Source: Xanthomonas arboricola pv. populi (GTDB lineage: Bacteria; Pseudomonadota; Gammaproteobacteria; Xanthomonadales; Xanthomonadaceae). From it: DNA of 64,000 bases. Below are positions 9,034-19,704 of this stretch, piece after piece; position 1 is the stretch's first letter; each line of letters starts with the position of its first letter. The translations under genes were made by a program, and so were the position numbers. Location of the stretch: assembly GCF_002939945.1 (NCBI RefSeq), contig NZ_MDEB01000003.1, forward strand, positions 376,547 to 440,546, written 5' to 3'. The notes beneath the pieces were generated by a model, which made no database searches, was not told where the DNA came from, and saw nothing but the letters and a program-made list of their open reading frames with translations.

Positions 9034-11133
9034 ATGTTGAGCAAATTCGCGCCTCTGTCGCTTGCGGTGGCCATCGCGGTGACGCTCCCGGCGTGCGGCA
9101 GTTCCGACGACACCGCCAAGCCGGCACCGGCCGCAACGCCGGCCGCGCCGACCAGGGTGGATGTGTCCAAGCTCGATGCACCGATCGTGGCCTTCGGCGT
9201 CAACGACCTGGATCCTGCCCTCAATGCGTGCCAGGACCTCAACGGCTTCGTCAACGCCAAGTGGCTCAAGGCCAATCCGGTGCCATCGGACCGCACCAGC
9301 TGGGGCAGTTTCGAAGTGCTGGCCGAGCGTTCGCTGACCATCCAGCACGCGCTGGTGGAGCAACTGGCGCGCGGCAACCTGTCGGCCGGCTCGGTGGACG
9401 CCAAGATCGCCGACCTGTGGCGCACCGGCTCGGACGAAGCGGCGATCGACAAGGCCGGCATCACGCCGCTGCAGCCGCAGTTGAAGGCGATCGATGCGCT
9501 GACCGATGCGCCGTCCATCGCCGCGTGGTTACGCGACAGCTATGCCAAGGGCCAGGGCTTCCTGTTCTCGTTCGTCGCCAATGCCGACTACAAGCATTCC
9601 GAGCAGATGATCGCCTACGCAGGCCAGGGCGGTCTGGGTCTGCCGGAAAAGGGGTACTACACCGATCCGGCGCAGGCCAGGATCCGTGAGCAGTACGTGG
9701 CCTATATCGCGCGCGTGCTGGCATTGTCAGGCGTCCCGGCAGCGCAGGCGGCCACACAGGCCAAGGCGGTGATGGCATTCGAAACGCGCCTGGCCAATGC
9801 CTCGTTGTCGCGCATCGAACTGCGCGACCCGGCCAAGCGCTATAACCCGGTCGATGTGGCTGGTGCCAATGCCATCACGCCGCACTTCGATTGGCAGGCG
9901 TTCTTCAGCGCGCTCAAGGTGCCGGCCGGCACGTTCTCGCTGAGCCAGCCGGGGTATTTCGCCGGGCTCGACGCAATGCTGGCCGACACGCCGGTGGAGA
10001 CCTGGAAGGCCTACCTGCGCTTCCACAGCGTCGACGAGGCAGCGCCGTATCTGGCCAAGCCGTTCGAGCAGGCCAACTTCGATTTCTATGCCAAGACGTT
10101 GCGTGGCCAGCAGGACATGCTGCCGCGCTGGAAGCGCACCTTGAACGCAGTCAACGAGGCGATGGGCGAGGCCCTGGGCCAGCTGTACGTGCAGTCGGCC
10201 TTCCCGGCCGAGTCCAAGCAGCAGATGCAGCAGCTGGTGCAGAACCTCTCGGCGGCACTCAAGGCGCGGCTGGAAAAACTCGACTGGATGAGCGCGGAAA
10301 CCAAGCAGCGCGCGCTGGAAAAATGGGCCAGTTTCACGCCCAAGATCGGCTACCCGGATCAGTGGCGCGACTGGTCTGGCCTGGAGACCCGTGGCGATGG
10401 ATTCCTGGCCAACATGCAGGCGGCGCAGGCATTCAACTATCGCTACATGCTGGACAAGATCGGCAAGCCGGTCGACAAACGCGAGTGGCATATGACCCCG
10501 CAGACGGTCAACGCGTACTACAACGCCACACGCAACGAGATCGTGTTCCCGGCGGCGATCCTGCAGCCGCCGTTCTTCGATCCCAAGGCCGACCCGGCGT
10601 TGAATTACGGCGGCATCGGCGCGGTGATCGGGCACGAGATGATGCATGGCTACGACGACTCGGGCAGCCAGTTCGATGCCAAGGGCAACTTCGATACCTG
10701 GTGGACCGATGCGGACCGCAAGCTGTTCACCCAACGCACCGATCAGCTGGTGGCGCAGTTCGACGGTTACGAGGCGATCCCTGGCGTCCACGTCAAAGGC
10801 AAGCTGACCTTGGGCGAAAACATCGGCGATCTGGGTGGCTTGACCGTGGCCTACGACGCGCTGCAGATGGCGTTGAAGGAACAGCCCGGCGCCAGCAAGG
10901 ACATCGACGGCTATACGCAGGACCAGCGCTTCTTCATGAACTGGGCCACGGTGTGGCGCCGCAACTTCACCGATGGCGAATTGCGCGTGCGCCTGAACAC
11001 CGACCCGCATGCGCCGGCCAATTTCCGCGCCAATGGTGCGCCGTCGAACATGCCGGCCTTTGCACAGGCGTTCCAGTGCAAGCCCTGCGATGCGATGGTG
11101 CGGGGGGACAAGGATCGCGTTGCGATCTGGTGA
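9034..11133 (+). CDS. M13-family zinc metallopeptidase, lipoprotein
   Basis: A 699-residue neprilysin-like (PepO-type) peptidase. The N-terminus carries a lipobox (VTLPAC), so the mature protein is lipid-anchored. The zinc site is visible as HEMMH around residue 534, with downstream GENIGDLGGL carrying the third ligand, and NAYYNATRNEIVFPAAIL as the substrate-binding edge strand. ATG 9034 is preferred to an upstream TTG because GGAG lies 9 nt before it. M13 enzymes cleave short peptides. A strong hairpin follows the stop. Confidence 0.94.
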   Translation: MLSKFAPLSLAVAIAVTLPACGSSDDTAKPAPAATPAAPTRVDVSKLDAPIVAFGVNDLDPALNACQDLNGFVNAKWLKANPVPSDRTSWGSFEVLAERSLTIQHALVEQLARGNLSAGSVDAKIADLWRTGSDEAAIDKAGITPLQPQLKAIDALTDAPSIAAWLRDSYAKGQGFLFSFVANADYKHSEQMIAYAGQGGLGLPEKGYYTDPAQARIREQYVAYIARVLALSGVPAAQAATQAKAVMAFETRLANASLSRIELRDPAKRYNPVDVAGANAITPHFDWQAFFSALKVPAGTFSLSQPGYFAGLDAMLADTPVETWKAYLRFHSVDEAAPYLAKPFEQANFDFYAKTLRGQQDMLPRWKRTLNAVNEAMGEALGQLYVQSAFPAESKQQMQQLVQNLSAALKARLEKLDWMSAETKQRALEKWASFTPKIGYPDQWRDWSGLETRGDGFLANMQAAQAFNYRYMLDKIGKPVDKREWHMTPQTVNAYYNATRNEIVFPAAILQPPFFDPKADPALNYGGIGAVIGHEMMHGYDDSGSQFDAKGNFDTWWTDADRKLFTQRTDQLVAQFDGYEAIPGVHVKGKLTLGENIGDLGGLTVAYDALQMALKEQPGASKDIDGYTQDQRFFMNWATVWRRNFTDGELRVRLNTDPHAPANFRANGAPSNMPAFAQAFQCKPCDAMVRGDKDRVAIW

Positions 11134-11144
11134 TCGGCGCGCCT

Positions 11145-11176
11145 GCAGCACGCGCGGTTGCGACCGCGCGTGCTGC
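11145..11176. terminator. Perfect 14 bp stem-loop between convergent genes
   Basis: GCAGCACGCGCGGT pairs perfectly with ACCGCGCGTGCTGC across a TGCG loop. It begins 12 nt after the peptidase stop and lies before the end of the leftward chemotaxis operon, so it may serve both strands. No long T run follows. Confidence 0.7.
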
Positions 11177-11332
11177 AAGGCGAGCTGCGCTGGCACGACG
11201 ATGCAGCGCAATCGCCCGAGGTGCGGTCGCGCGAGCCGGCAGCGAGCGTGTGGCGGCGTGGTGCGGCGACGATGATGGGCTGGTTGTCGTTGGAGTCGCA
11301 GTTGTAGTTCTGCTGTTTACGCGTGCAGCGCG

Positions 11333-12442
11333 CTACTGCAGCTGCGTCACGATCTCGCGTGCCATCGCGCCCAGCGGCAGGATGCGGTCGGCGCCGCCGC
11401 GTTTGATCGCTTCCTTGGGCATGCCGAACACGATGCTGGTGTGTTCGTCCTGCGCCACCGTGCGCGCACCGGCCTGACGCATTTCCAGCAGGCCGGCGGC
11501 GCCGTCGTCGCCCATGCCGGTCATGATGATGCCCAGCGCGTTGCTGCCGGCCGCACGCGCGGCCGAGCGGAACAGCACATCCACCGACGGACGATGCCGG
11601 TTGACCGGCGGGCCTTCCATCACTTCGACAAAATATTGCGCGCCGCTGCGGCGCAGCAGCAGATGCTTGCCGCCGGGCGCGATCAGTGCGCGGCCCGGCA
11701 TCACCCGGTCGTTGTTGGCGGCCTCTTTCACTGCGATCTGGCACAGGCCGTTGAGGCGCGCGGCGAAGGCGGCGGTGAATTTCTCCGGCATGTGCTGCAC
11801 GATCACGATGCCGGGGCAGACGCGCGGCAGCGCGGTCAGCACTTCTTCCAGCGCCTGGGTGCCGCCGGTGGAGGTGCCGATGGCGACGATGCGCTCGGTG
11901 GTCTGCGCCAGCGCGCGCCCGCTTTGCGCCGGCAGGATCACATCGGCGGTGTGCTTGACCTCCGCTTCCAGCGGCGCTGCGGCAACCCGCGCGGCCAGCC
12001 GTTTGACGTTGGCGCGTGCGGCGCTGCGCACCGTATTGACCAGTTCCTCGGCCGAGTCGGTGAGGAACTGCTTGAGCCCCAGCCGTGGCTTGGTCACCAC
12101 GGCCACCGCACCGGCGGCCAGGGCATCCATGGTGACGCGTGCGCCTTTTTCGGTCAGCGTCGAACAGATCACCACCGGGGTGGGGCGCTCGCTCATGATC
12201 TTGCGCAGGAAGGTGATGCCATCCATGCGCGGCATTTCCACATCCAGCACGATCACGTCCGGCCATTGCCTGCGCATCTTCTCGATGGCCAGCAACGGGT
12301 CGGCCGCGGTGGCGATGACCTCGATGTCGGACGCGTCGTTGAGCACGTTGACCAGCACCTGGCGCACCACCGCCGAGTCGTCGACGACCATGGCCTTGAT
12401 GGGATTGGGGCTGGCGGCGGGGCGGTTGAAAGCTGTCGACAC
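11333..12442 (-). CDS. cheB: Protein-glutamate methylesterase/deamidase CheB
   Basis: The adaptation enzyme that demethylates chemoreceptors after phosphorylation by CheA. It has 369 residues. The receiver domain has the acidic pocket VVDDS and the phospho-acceptor in [11 protein letters not shown] (about D67). The esterase domain has the catalytic triad in [10 protein letters not shown] (Ser), VQHMPEKF (His) and GMGDDGA (Asp). The GTG at 12442 is chosen as start because AAGGAT lies just upstream and the frame beyond is cheR antisense. It is the last gene of the operon, 14 nt after cheR. Confidence 0.95.
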   Translation of the reverse strand: MSTAFNRPAASPNPIKAMVVDDSAVVRQVLVNVLNDASDIEVIATAADPLLAIEKMRRQWPDVIVLDVEMPRMDGITFLRKIMSERPTPVVICSTLTEKGARVTMDALAAGAVAVVTKPRLGLKQFLTDSAEELVNTVRSAARANVKRLAARVAAAPLEAEVKHTADVILPAQSGRALAQTTERIVAIGTSTGGTQALEEVLTALPRVCPGIVIVQHMPEKFTAAFAARLNGLCQIAVKEAANNDRVMPGRALIAPGGKHLLLRRSGAQYFVEVMEGPPVNRHRPSVDVLFRSAARAAGSNALGIIMTGMGDDGAAGLLEMRQAGARTVAQDEHTSIVFGMPKEAIKRGGADRILPLGAMAREIVTQLQ

Positions 12443-12456
12443 GGCGGATCCTTGGC

Positions 12457-13263
12457 TCAGGCCTTGCGGAAGATCGAGGGTGCCACCTGGACCAGATCGA
12501 TGTCGAGTTCGCTCAGGCTTTCCGAATGACCGATGCAGAAATAACCGCCCGATTTGAGGTTGGACAGCACGCGCAGGATGACCTCGCGCTTGGTCTGACC
12601 ATTGAAATAGATCATCACATTGCGCAGGAAGATCGCATCGAAGCTGCCCAGCATCGGCAATGCCGTGTTGAGGTTGGCATGCACGAACCTGACCCGGTCG
12701 CGCAGGCGGCGCTCCACCAGCAGGGTGCCCTCGTACTCGCCCTGACCACGCAGGCAATAGCGCTTGAGATACGCCTGCGGAATGCCGTCGATGCGTTGCA
12801 GGGCGTAATGTCCGGTGCGCGCCTTGGCCAGCACGCGGGTGCTGATATCGCTGCCGACCACTTCGAACGCACGTCCCTGCAAGCTGTCGTCCAGCACCAT
12901 CGCCATGCTGTAGGCCTCTTCGCCGCTGGAGCTGGCCGCGCTCCAGCAGCGGAACGGCAGGCCGCCGCGATGTTCGCCGGCCAGCTTGCGCAGCAGCTCG
13001 AAGTGCTTGGGCTCGCGGAAGAAGTAGGTTTCGTTGGTGGTCAGCAGATCGATTGCGGTCTGGATCTCGGCGCGGTCCTGACGGCTTTCCAGCAGCTGCA
13101 GATATTGCGTGTAATTGCTGAACCGATGTTCGCGCAGGCGCTTGCCCAGGCGGCCGCACAACATGGCTTTCTTGCCGGAGGAAATGCTGATGCCCGCCGC
13201 TTCGAAGATGAAGCGCTGGAAGCGGCCGAATTCCTGTTCGGTGATGGCGGTGGCTGTGTTCAT
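12457..13263 (-). CDS. cheR: Chemoreceptor methyltransferase CheR
   Basis: An S-adenosylmethionine-dependent methyltransferase of 268 residues that methylates receptor glutamates. Visible features are the all-alpha N-terminal domain, [10 protein letters not shown], the SAM-binding [17 protein letters not shown], and [12 protein letters not shown]. The beta-subdomain contains RGQGEYEG, a G-x-G loop like the RGTGPHEG loop of E. coli CheR that docks on a receptor C-terminal pentapeptide. The neighbouring receptor ends in QFASF, which fits that peptide pattern. The gene lies 2 nt after the EAL gene. Confidence 0.95.
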   Translation of the reverse strand: MNTATAITEQEFGRFQRFIFEAAGISISSGKKAMLCGRLGKRLREHRFSNYTQYLQLLESRQDRAEIQTAIDLLTTNETYFFREPKHFELLRKLAGEHRGGLPFRCWSAASSSGEEAYSMAMVLDDSLQGRAFEVVGSDISTRVLAKARTGHYALQRIDGIPQAYLKRYCLRGQGEYEGTLLVERRLRDRVRFVHANLNTALPMLGSFDAIFLRNVMIYFNGQTKREVILRVLSNLKSGGYFCIGHSESLSELDIDLVQVAPSIFRKA

Positions 13264-13265
13264 GG

Positions 13266-14549
13266 TCAGGCCACATCCGCATCGTTGGGCAGTGCGTTGC
13301 CGCACAGGCGGGCGATGCGCACGGCGTGTTCGCGCCACCATTCCGACAGCATCGGCCCGGGCATCGGCGAGCCCATCAGGTAGCCTTGGGCCAGATCGCA
13401 GCCCAGCTCGCGCAGCAGGCGCCAGTCGTCCGGGGTTTCCACGCCTTCGGCCACGGCGGTGAGTTCGAGCCGGTGCGCCAGCTCCAGCGTGGATTCGAGC
13501 ACGGTGCGCTGACTGCGGCTGCGATGGGCGGCATGCACGAAGCTGCGATCCAGCTTCAGTTCGGTGAAGGGAATGCTGACCAGGCGCTGCAGCGAGGAAA
13601 ATCCTGTGCCGTAGTCGTCGATCGACAGGCCGAAGCCGTGCAGGCGCAGACGCGCCAGCATGCTCAAGGCATTGGCCGGCTCCACGATGGCGCTTTCGGT
13701 GAGTTCCAGCACTAGATCGGAAGGGCTCAGGCCGTTGTCGCTCAGCTTGCCGCACAGTTGTTCGAGAAAGCCCTGCTCGCCGAGCAGGTTGGGCGACAGG
13801 TTCAGCGCCAGACTCAGCTCGAAGCCTTCTGCGCGCCAGTCCACCAGTTGCGCGACCGCCAGGTCGATCACCTGCTGGGTCAAGGCATGGATCAGGCCTT
13901 CGCGTTCGGCCAGCGGAATGAAGCGGTCCGGCCCGATCATGTCGCCTTGCGGGCGGCGCCAGCGGGCGAGTGCTTCCACACCGCGCAGGCGACCATCCTT
14001 GAGATCGAGTTTGGGTTGGTAGGCCACACGGATTTCGCCGCGGCGCATGGCCCGGTCCAGCCGCGACGCTGCCGCGCCACCACTGGACATCAACGGCGAC
14101 ATCGCGACCTGTGCAAGTGCAGGTGCGTTTGTGGGCAGTTCCGGTTCGCACTCCAGCACGGTGGCCAGGTCCTGCAGATGCATCGGCTTTTCGATGCCGC
14201 CGAGCACGTGCACGCCGGCGGTGCGGCTGAGCTGCATCACCGCATCGATCAAGGCGCCGCCGCGCTGCGAGACCACGACCACCGGCACGCTGTGCTTGCC
14301 GCGCGCCAGCGCATCGAGCAGCTGCACGCCGTCCATGCCTGGCATTTCCAGATCGATCAGCAGCAGCGATGGCGCCACTGCGCTGCTCAACCAGGCCAGC
14401 GCGGCGTGGCCATCGACAGCGCCGTCGACCGCGACGGCGCCGAGTCGGCGGCACAGCGCCATCGCGTGTTCACGCTGGACCACGCTGTCGTCGACGACCA
14501 GTACCGGGCCGGCCAGCGCGCAGCTGCAGGAGAGAGGGGTGGGGTGCAT
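13266..14549 (-). CDS. Response regulator with EAL c-di-GMP phosphodiesterase domain
   Basis: A 427-residue REC-EAL protein. The receiver has VVDDS and a phospho-acceptor Asp in [11 protein letters not shown] (about D66). The EAL domain keeps the signature residues of active enzymes: EALARW, the Asn of ALNLSPNL, the Glu of LELTES, the DD pair of [11 protein letters not shown], the Lys of [14 protein letters not shown] and the Gln of AQGYLMGSP. It should therefore hydrolyse c-di-GMP under receiver control. The ATG at 14549 has AAGGA 6 nt upstream. Its position between cheW and cheR suggests CheA is its kinase, which is inference. Confidence 0.93.
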   Translation of the reverse strand: MHPTPLSCSCALAGPVLVVDDSVVQREHAMALCRRLGAVAVDGAVDGHAALAWLSSAVAPSLLLIDLEMPGMDGVQLLDALARGKHSVPVVVVSQRGGALIDAVMQLSRTAGVHVLGGIEKPMHLQDLATVLECEPELPTNAPALAQVAMSPLMSSGGAAASRLDRAMRRGEIRVAYQPKLDLKDGRLRGVEALARWRRPQGDMIGPDRFIPLAEREGLIHALTQQVIDLAVAQLVDWRAEGFELSLALNLSPNLLGEQGFLEQLCGKLSDNGLSPSDLVLELTESAIVEPANALSMLARLRLHGFGLSIDDYGTGFSSLQRLVSIPFTELKLDRSFVHAAHRSRSQRTVLESTLELAHRLELTAVAEGVETPDDWRLLRELGCDLAQGYLMGSPMPGPMLSEWWREHAVRIARLCGNALPNDADVA

Positions 14550-14577
14550 GGGAATCCTTACGTGCGTGCCGAACATG

Positions 14578-15105
14578 TCAGGCTGCCAGGTCGGCGACAG
14601 GCAGTTGGGCGAGTGCGTCGTTGCCCAGCACCGCATCGGCGTCGAGCAGGATCACGAAGCGTTCGCCGATCCTGGCCATCGCCTGGATGCACTCGCGTGC
14701 GATGCCGGCGCCAAAACCGGGTGCGCCTGCGATAGCGTCGGGCGCGATTTCAAGCACTTCGCTCACCGCATCCACCAACAGGCCGAGCACCTGATGCTTC
14801 TCGCCATGGGCGATCTCCACGATCACGATGCAACTGCGTTTGGTGATCGCGCTGGCGTTGCGGCCGAAGCGTTGCTGCAGATCCACCACCGGCACTACCG
14901 CGCCGCGCAGGTTGATCACTCCGCGCAGGGCCGGCGGCATCATCGGCACGTCGGTGGGCGCTCGGTATTCGATGATTTCCTTGATGCCGAGGATGCCCAG
15001 GCCGAACATCTCCGTGCCCAGCAGAAAGGTCAGGTATTGCTGCGGTGCCGTCGATGACGGCGCAAGCGTGGTTGTCGTGGTGCCGGCTGCGCTGTGCGGT
15101 TGCAT
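14578..15105 (-). CDS. cheW: Chemotaxis coupling protein CheW
   Basis: A 175-residue scaffold linking receptors to CheA. The CheW fold is recognisable from QYLTFLLGTEMFGLGILGIKE, RGVINLRGAVVPVVDL and the C-terminal FVILLDADAVL. A Thr/Ser/Pro-rich N-terminal stretch of about 20 residues precedes the domain. The ATG at 15105 has TGAGGA upstream. It lies 10 nt after the receptor gene and is clearly in the same operon. Confidence 0.95.
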   Translation of the reverse strand: MQPHSAAGTTTTTLAPSSTAPQQYLTFLLGTEMFGLGILGIKEIIEYRAPTDVPMMPPALRGVINLRGAVVPVVDLQQRFGRNASAITKRSCIVIVEIAHGEKHQVLGLLVDAVSEVLEIAPDAIAGAPGFGAGIARECIQAMARIGERFVILLDADAVLGNDALAQLPVADLAA

Positions 15106-15115
15106 CGTCGTTTCC

Positions 15116-17272
15116 TCAGAAGCTGGCGAACTGCGAGTCGTCGATCGCATCGGCGGTGGCGGCCACCGCACTGATCTGGCGCACGTTGGTACGACGCGGC
15201 GGCGCGCTGATCGCGGTGCCGCTGCTGTGTGGCGTGATCCGGCGCGGGCCAGGCTTGTTGCTGTTCGATGCCACCGCGCGCGAGTCATTGCCGAGCCGGA
15301 AGAAGCCCATCAACTGCTGCAGTTGTTCGGCCTGCGCGCTCATTTCCTCCGAGGTGGCGGCCAGTTCTTCGGCATTGGCGGCAGCCGACTGCGTGGTCTG
15401 GTTCAACTGGCCGACGGCGGTGTTGATCTGGCTGACGCCGGCAGTCTGTTCTTCGGAGGCGGCGGCGATTTCCTGCACCAGGTCGGAGGTGCGGCGGATC
15501 GAGGGCACCATCTCGCCGAGTACGCGGCCAGCGCTTTCGGCCAAGTCCACGCTGGAGCCGGCCACCTCGCCGATCTCCTGCGCGGCGATCTGGCTGCGCT
15601 CGGCCAGCTTGCGCACTTCCGCTGCGACCACCGCAAAGCCCTTGCCGTGTTCGCCGGCACGCGCGGCTTCGATCGCGGCGTTGAGCGCCAGCAGATTGGT
15701 CTGGTAGGCGATGTCGTCGATGATGCCGATCTTCTTGGCGATGTCCTTCATCGCCACCACGGTGGCGCGCACGGTGTCGCCACCGTCGGCCGCTTCGCTG
15801 GCGGCCTTGGCGGCCATGCTGTCGGTGACGCGCGCGTTCTCGGTGTTCTGCGCGATGGAGGCGGTCATCTGCTCCAGCGAGGCGCTGGTCTCTTCCACGC
15901 CGGCCGCCTGTTCGCTGGCGGCCTGGGCAAGCGCCTGTGCGGTGGCGCTGACCTGTTCGGAGGCGCTGGCCAGGTTCTCGGCGTTGCGGTTGACCTCATC
16001 GACGATCTCGGTCAGCCGGCTCATGGTGGTGTTGACGTAGCGCTGCATGTCGGCGAAGGCGCCTTCGTAACGACCCTCCACGGTGTGGGTGAGGTCGCCG
16101 TCGGCCATCGCTCCCATCACCTGGATCACTTCGGAAATGCTGCGCAGGTTGCCGCGCGCACGCTCCACGGTGTCGTTGATGAAGGCCTTCTTGCCCGGTA
16201 GCTGCGCCAGCGGTGCATCGAAGTTGCCGCGGCCGAATTCGGCCACCACGCCCATCGCCAGTTTCTTGACCGCGATGTGCGCGCCCACCATCTGGTTGAT
16301 GCCGGTGGCCATGCTGCGGAAATCGCCGTCGAAACCGCTGCTGTCGATGACCACATCGATATCGCCGGCTTCGTGCTCGGCCGACATGTGGTTGATCTCG
16401 CGGATCAAGCCGGTGAGGTTGCCGCGCACCTGTTCCAGGGTTTCGTTGATGAAGCGCTTCTTGCCCGGCAGCAGCGGCAGTTGCGCGGTGAAGTTGCCTC
16501 GGCCGAACTCGGCCACGCAGGCGATGGCCTGCTTCTTGACCGCGATGTGGCTGGCCACCATCGCATTGACGACTTCGGCCATGCGGCGGAAATCGCCGGT
16601 GAAACGTTGCGTGTCTATGACCACGTCGATATCGCCGGCATCGTGCTCGGTCGCCATGCGGTTGACCTCGGCGACCATGCCGGTGAGGTTGCCGCGGATC
16701 TGGTCGACGGTCTCGTTGATGAAGGCTTTCTTGCCCGGCTGGCGTTCCAGCTCGGCGGAGAAGTTGCCTCGGCCGAACTCGGCCACGCAGGCCATGGCCT
16801 GTTTCTTGACCGCGATGTGGTTGGCGACCATGCGGTTGATGCCTTCGCCCATTGTGCGGAAGTCGCCGTTGAAGCGTGCCACGTCGATGCGCGCGTCGAT
16901 CTCGCCGACGTCGTGTTCCTGCGAGACGCGGTTGATCTCCTCGTTGACGTGGGCGATGTTGCTTTGCACCTTGCGCAGTGCACGTAACACCTCGCAGGCC
17001 TGCTCGTCGCGCAGCTGCGGCATGGCGGCGTCGAAGTTGCCGCGCGCGAATGCATCCAGCGTGGTGGTGGCAAGCTCCAGCGAGCCGGTCGCGATGCGGA
17101 TCGCGCGGAGCAGCAACGCACCGCTGACAAGTGCGGCGAGTACGCTGGCGGCGAGCAGGGCGCCGTGCGACAGCGTCAGCGCAAAGCCGGCGACCACCAC
17201 CACGACGGGCAAGGCAAGGGCGAGGGCGGCGGTGAACCACAACTGCGTGGCGATCGGGAAACGGTGTGACAT
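15116..17272 (-). CDS. Methyl-accepting chemotaxis protein with tandem HAMP-like repeats
   Basis: A receptor of 718 residues. Two hydrophobic helices (about 10-32 and 38-56) are separated by only five or so residues, so there is no periplasmic sensor domain. Residues 113-382 are three consecutive 90-residue repeats, each with [12 protein letters not shown], GDFRx[16 protein letters not shown], PGKKxFIN and RGNL, resembling HAMP_2-type domains. A more ordinary HAMP segment and the kinase-control hairpin ([18 protein letters not shown]) follow. The C-terminus ends in QFASF after a flexible Ser/Pro/Arg-rich linker. ATG 17272 has CAGGAAG upstream. Signal probably comes from the membrane or cytoplasm. 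Confidence 0.95.
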   Translation of the reverse strand: MSHRFPIATQLWFTAALALALPVVVVVAGFALTLSHGALLAASVLAALVSGALLLRAIRIATGSLELATTTLDAFARGNFDAAMPQLRDEQACEVLRALRKVQSNIAHVNEEINRVSQEHDVGEIDARIDVARFNGDFRTMGEGINRMVANHIAVKKQAMACVAEFGRGNFSAELERQPGKKAFINETVDQIRGNLTGMVAEVNRMATEHDAGDIDVVIDTQRFTGDFRRMAEVVNAMVASHIAVKKQAIACVAEFGRGNFTAQLPLLPGKKRFINETLEQVRGNLTGLIREINHMSAEHEAGDIDVVIDSSGFDGDFRSMATGINQMVGAHIAVKKLAMGVVAEFGRGNFDAPLAQLPGKKAFINDTVERARGNLRSISEVIQVMGAMADGDLTHTVEGRYEGAFADMQRYVNTTMSRLTEIVDEVNRNAENLASASEQVSATAQALAQAASEQAAGVEETSASLEQMTASIAQNTENARVTDSMAAKAASEAADGGDTVRATVVAMKDIAKKIGIIDDIAYQTNLLALNAAIEAARAGEHGKGFAVVAAEVRKLAERSQIAAQEIGEVAGSSVDLAESAGRVLGEMVPSIRRTSDLVQEIAAASEEQTAGVSQINTAVGQLNQTTQSAAANAEELAATSEEMSAQAEQLQQLMGFFRLGNDSRAVASNSNKPGPRRITPHSSGTAISAPPRRTNVRQISAVAATADAIDDSQFASF
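16127..16936 (-). repeat. Three 270 bp in-frame tandem repeats in the receptor gene
   Basis: Each unit encodes exactly 90 residues (units at 16936-16667, 16666-16397 and 16396-16127). Identical strings such as HIAVKK and VAEFGRGNF recur at the same unit position, so the array arose by in-frame duplication. The exact spacing implies that helical phase matters for signalling through stacked HAMP modules. Confidence 0.92.
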
Positions 17273-17348
17273 GGCGGCAGCTTCCTGGGGGTCAGGGAAC
17301 AACGGATGATGCGGTGATGTGGGGGAGTGCTGGTGCGGGTGCAGGTGC

Positions 17349-19358
17349 TCAGGCCGCCAGCGCGTCCTGGTTTGGATGCAACTGCTGGAGCAGGCTGGGC
17401 ACATCGAGAATCAGCGCGACATCGCCGCTGCCCAGGATGCTCGAGCCACTGATGCCCTTGACCTGTGCGAAGACCTTGGACAACGGCTTGATCACGGTCT
17501 GCCATTCGCCCAGCAAGGTGTCCACGACAAGGCCGAAGCGCTGGGTGCCCTGGCGGATCACCACGATGCTCTCGCGCGCCGGCGTCCTGCCGCCGAGTGC
17601 GAACAGTGCGCGCAGGCGCACATACGGCAGCACGCTGCCACGCAGGTCGATGTAGTCGCTGCTGTAGTCGGGCGTGAACTCCACGCATTCTTCCACCACG
17701 TCCAGCGGCACCACGAACACCGACTTGCCGACGCCGACCTGGAAGCCGTTGATGATGGCCAGCGTCAGCGGCAGCCGCACCGAGATGGTGGTGCCCACGC
17801 CCGCGGCGCTGTCGATCTCCACGGTACCGCGCAGCGCGGTGATGTTGCGCTTGACCACGTCCATGCCCACGCCGCGGCCGGACAGGTTGGTGACCTTTTC
17901 GGCGGTGGAAAACCCCGGCTCGAAGATCATCGAGAACACCTCGCGATCGCTGAGCTGGCGGCCTGGCTCGATCAGGCCGCGTTCCAGTGCCTTGGCCAGG
18001 ATGCGCTCGCGGTTCAGGCCGCCGCCGTCGTCGGTGATCTGGATGACGATGCTGCCGGAGTCGTGATAAGCGTTCAGGCCCACCGTACCGCGTGCGGGCT
18101 TGCCGCGCGCCACGCGCACGTCTGCCGGTTCGATGCCGTGATCCATGGCGTTGCGCACCAGATGGGTGAGCGGGTCGCCGATCTTTTCCACCACCGACTT
18201 GTCCAGCTCGGTGTCTTCGCCGGCCACGACCAGCGCGATGTCCTTGCCGAGTTCGCGCGCCACATCGTGCACCACGCGCTGGAAGCGGCTGAAGGTGCCG
18301 CCGATCTTGACCATGCGCAGTTGCAGGGCGCTTTCGCGCACCTCTTCCACCAGGCCGGCCAGGATCGAGGCCGATTCCAGCAACTGCGCGTCGCCGGTGC
18401 GCTGTGCGTTGGCATTGGTGCCGGCCACCGCGATGATGAGTTCGCCGACCAGATCGATCATGCGATCGAGCTTGTCGGCGTCCACGCGGATCGAGCGTGC
18501 GTCGGTGTTGCGTGCGCCCGTGTCCTGGGCTGCGCGTGCCGACGTTGCAGCCGGGACGGCCGCCAGCACGCCGACGACCGGCGCGGCGGTAGCCACGACC
18601 GGCTGGCTTGCAAGCATGGAGATGGCATCTACCGGTGCTGGCACCGAGACAATCTCCAGATCGCAGTCTTCGCGTACGAACTCGAACACGTCTTCGATCG
18701 CGGCGCGGTCGGCATCGCTGCGCAGCAGGATCTGGAAGCCGAGATAACTGGCTTCCGGATCGAGTGCCTCGAAGCTCGGCAGCTGGCTGACGTCGGTATT
18801 GATCGACTCGACCGAGCCCAGCCCGCGCAGATTGCGAATCAGCTTGAGCGGCGAGTTGCCGTAGCGCAGCGCGTCGGCGAACAGTTTCAGCGTGATGCGC
18901 CAGTAACCGCTCTGTTTTTCCGGGGAGCTGTGTTGGATGGCCGTGGCAGTGACACCGCAGGCGCTGACCTGCAGGTAGGTCTGCAGTTGCGCCAGCAAGG
19001 GCTCGGCCTCTGCAGCCAATGCGTCGGCATCGGCGTGAGCGGGATCGGCGGCGGTTTCCACCAGGGCATGGATGTGGTCGCAGCACACCAGCAGCAGCCC
19101 GATCAGTTCCGAACTCAGCGTGAGCGCGTCATCGCGTACCAGGTCCAGCACGCTTTCCACGACATGGGTGAAGCCGACCAGCTGCGGCAGATCGAACAAG
19201 CCGCCTGAGCCCTTGATGGTGTGCGCAGCGCGGAAGATCGCATTGACCGCATCCGGCGAGGATTCGCCACGCTCAGCTTCGAGCAGATGACGTTCCATGT
19301 CTTCGAGCAGATCCCGGCTCTCGGCCAGGAAGGTCTGCATCAGTTGGTTCATATCCAT
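17349..19358 (-). CDS. cheA: Chemotaxis histidine kinase CheA
   Basis: A 669-residue kinase phosphorylating CheB and other regulators. The P1 domain carries the phosphorylatable His in [11 protein letters not shown] (about H46). After a long Ala/Val-rich linker come the dimerisation helices ([14 protein letters not shown]), the ATP-binding core ([41 protein letters not shown]), and a C-terminal CheW-like regulatory domain. ATG 19358 is preferred, although MNQL at 19352 is possible, since neither has a strong Shine-Dalgarno. It follows the STAS gene after 16 nt. No cheY or cheZ is in this operon. Confidence 0.95.
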   Translation of the reverse strand: MDMNQLMQTFLAESRDLLEDMERHLLEAERGESSPDAVNAIFRAAHTIKGSGGLFDLPQLVGFTHVVESVLDLVRDDALTLSSELIGLLLVCCDHIHALVETAADPAHADADALAAEAEPLLAQLQTYLQVSACGVTATAIQHSSPEKQSGYWRITLKLFADALRYGNSPLKLIRNLRGLGSVESINTDVSQLPSFEALDPEASYLGFQILLRSDADRAAIEDVFEFVREDCDLEIVSVPAPVDAISMLASQPVVATAAPVVGVLAAVPAATSARAAQDTGARNTDARSIRVDADKLDRMIDLVGELIIAVAGTNANAQRTGDAQLLESASILAGLVEEVRESALQLRMVKIGGTFSRFQRVVHDVARELGKDIALVVAGEDTELDKSVVEKIGDPLTHLVRNAMDHGIEPADVRVARGKPARGTVGLNAYHDSGSIVIQITDDGGGLNRERILAKALERGLIEPGRQLSDREVFSMIFEPGFSTAEKVTNLSGRGVGMDVVKRNITALRGTVEIDSAAGVGTTISVRLPLTLAIINGFQVGVGKSVFVVPLDVVEECVEFTPDYSSDYIDLRGSVLPYVRLRALFALGGRTPARESIVVIRQGTQRFGLVVDTLLGEWQTVIKPLSKVFAQVKGISGSSILGSGDVALILDVPSLLQQLHPNQDALAA

Positions 19359-19374
19359 GCGCGTCGCCAGTCTG

Positions 19375-19704
19375 TCAATGAATGCGTTCGCCGATACCCG
19401 CAACCGCATGCGGGTACAGCGCTTCGAGCAGGCCAAGCAGTTCGATCACATCGACCACCGCGCGGCTGGAATCGGTCAGCGAAAATGGCCGGCCGTCGGC
19501 CTGGATCGCCTGCTTGGTCGCCAGCAGCAACTGCAGGCCGGTGGTGTCGATCTCGCTGACCGCCCCCAGGTCCAGATGCAATCCGCCCGGATGCAGCAAG
19601 GCCGGCTGCAGCAGCGGCTTGAGTTCGGCAGCGCGACGGATGGTCATCTCGCCTTCCAGGGCAAGCGTCAGCGGCGCGGGTAGATCGGACAGTTGGGTGT
19701 TCAT
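19375..19704 (-). CDS. STAS-domain protein at the head of the che operon
   Basis: A 109-residue single-domain STAS protein of the anti-sigma-factor-antagonist type. The phosphorylation-loop motif reads SEIDTTGLQLLL, with Thr residues in place of the usual Ser, which could be phosphorylated. The start at 19704 has GAGG upstream. Being the first gene before cheA, it may connect a partner-switching kinase to this chemosensory array. That role is inferred from position only. Confidence 0.88.
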   Translation of the reverse strand: MNTQLSDLPAPLTLALEGEMTIRRAAELKPLLQPALLHPGGLHLDLGAVSEIDTTGLQLLLATKQAIQADGRPFSLTDSSRAVVDVIELLGLLEALYPHAVAGIGERIH

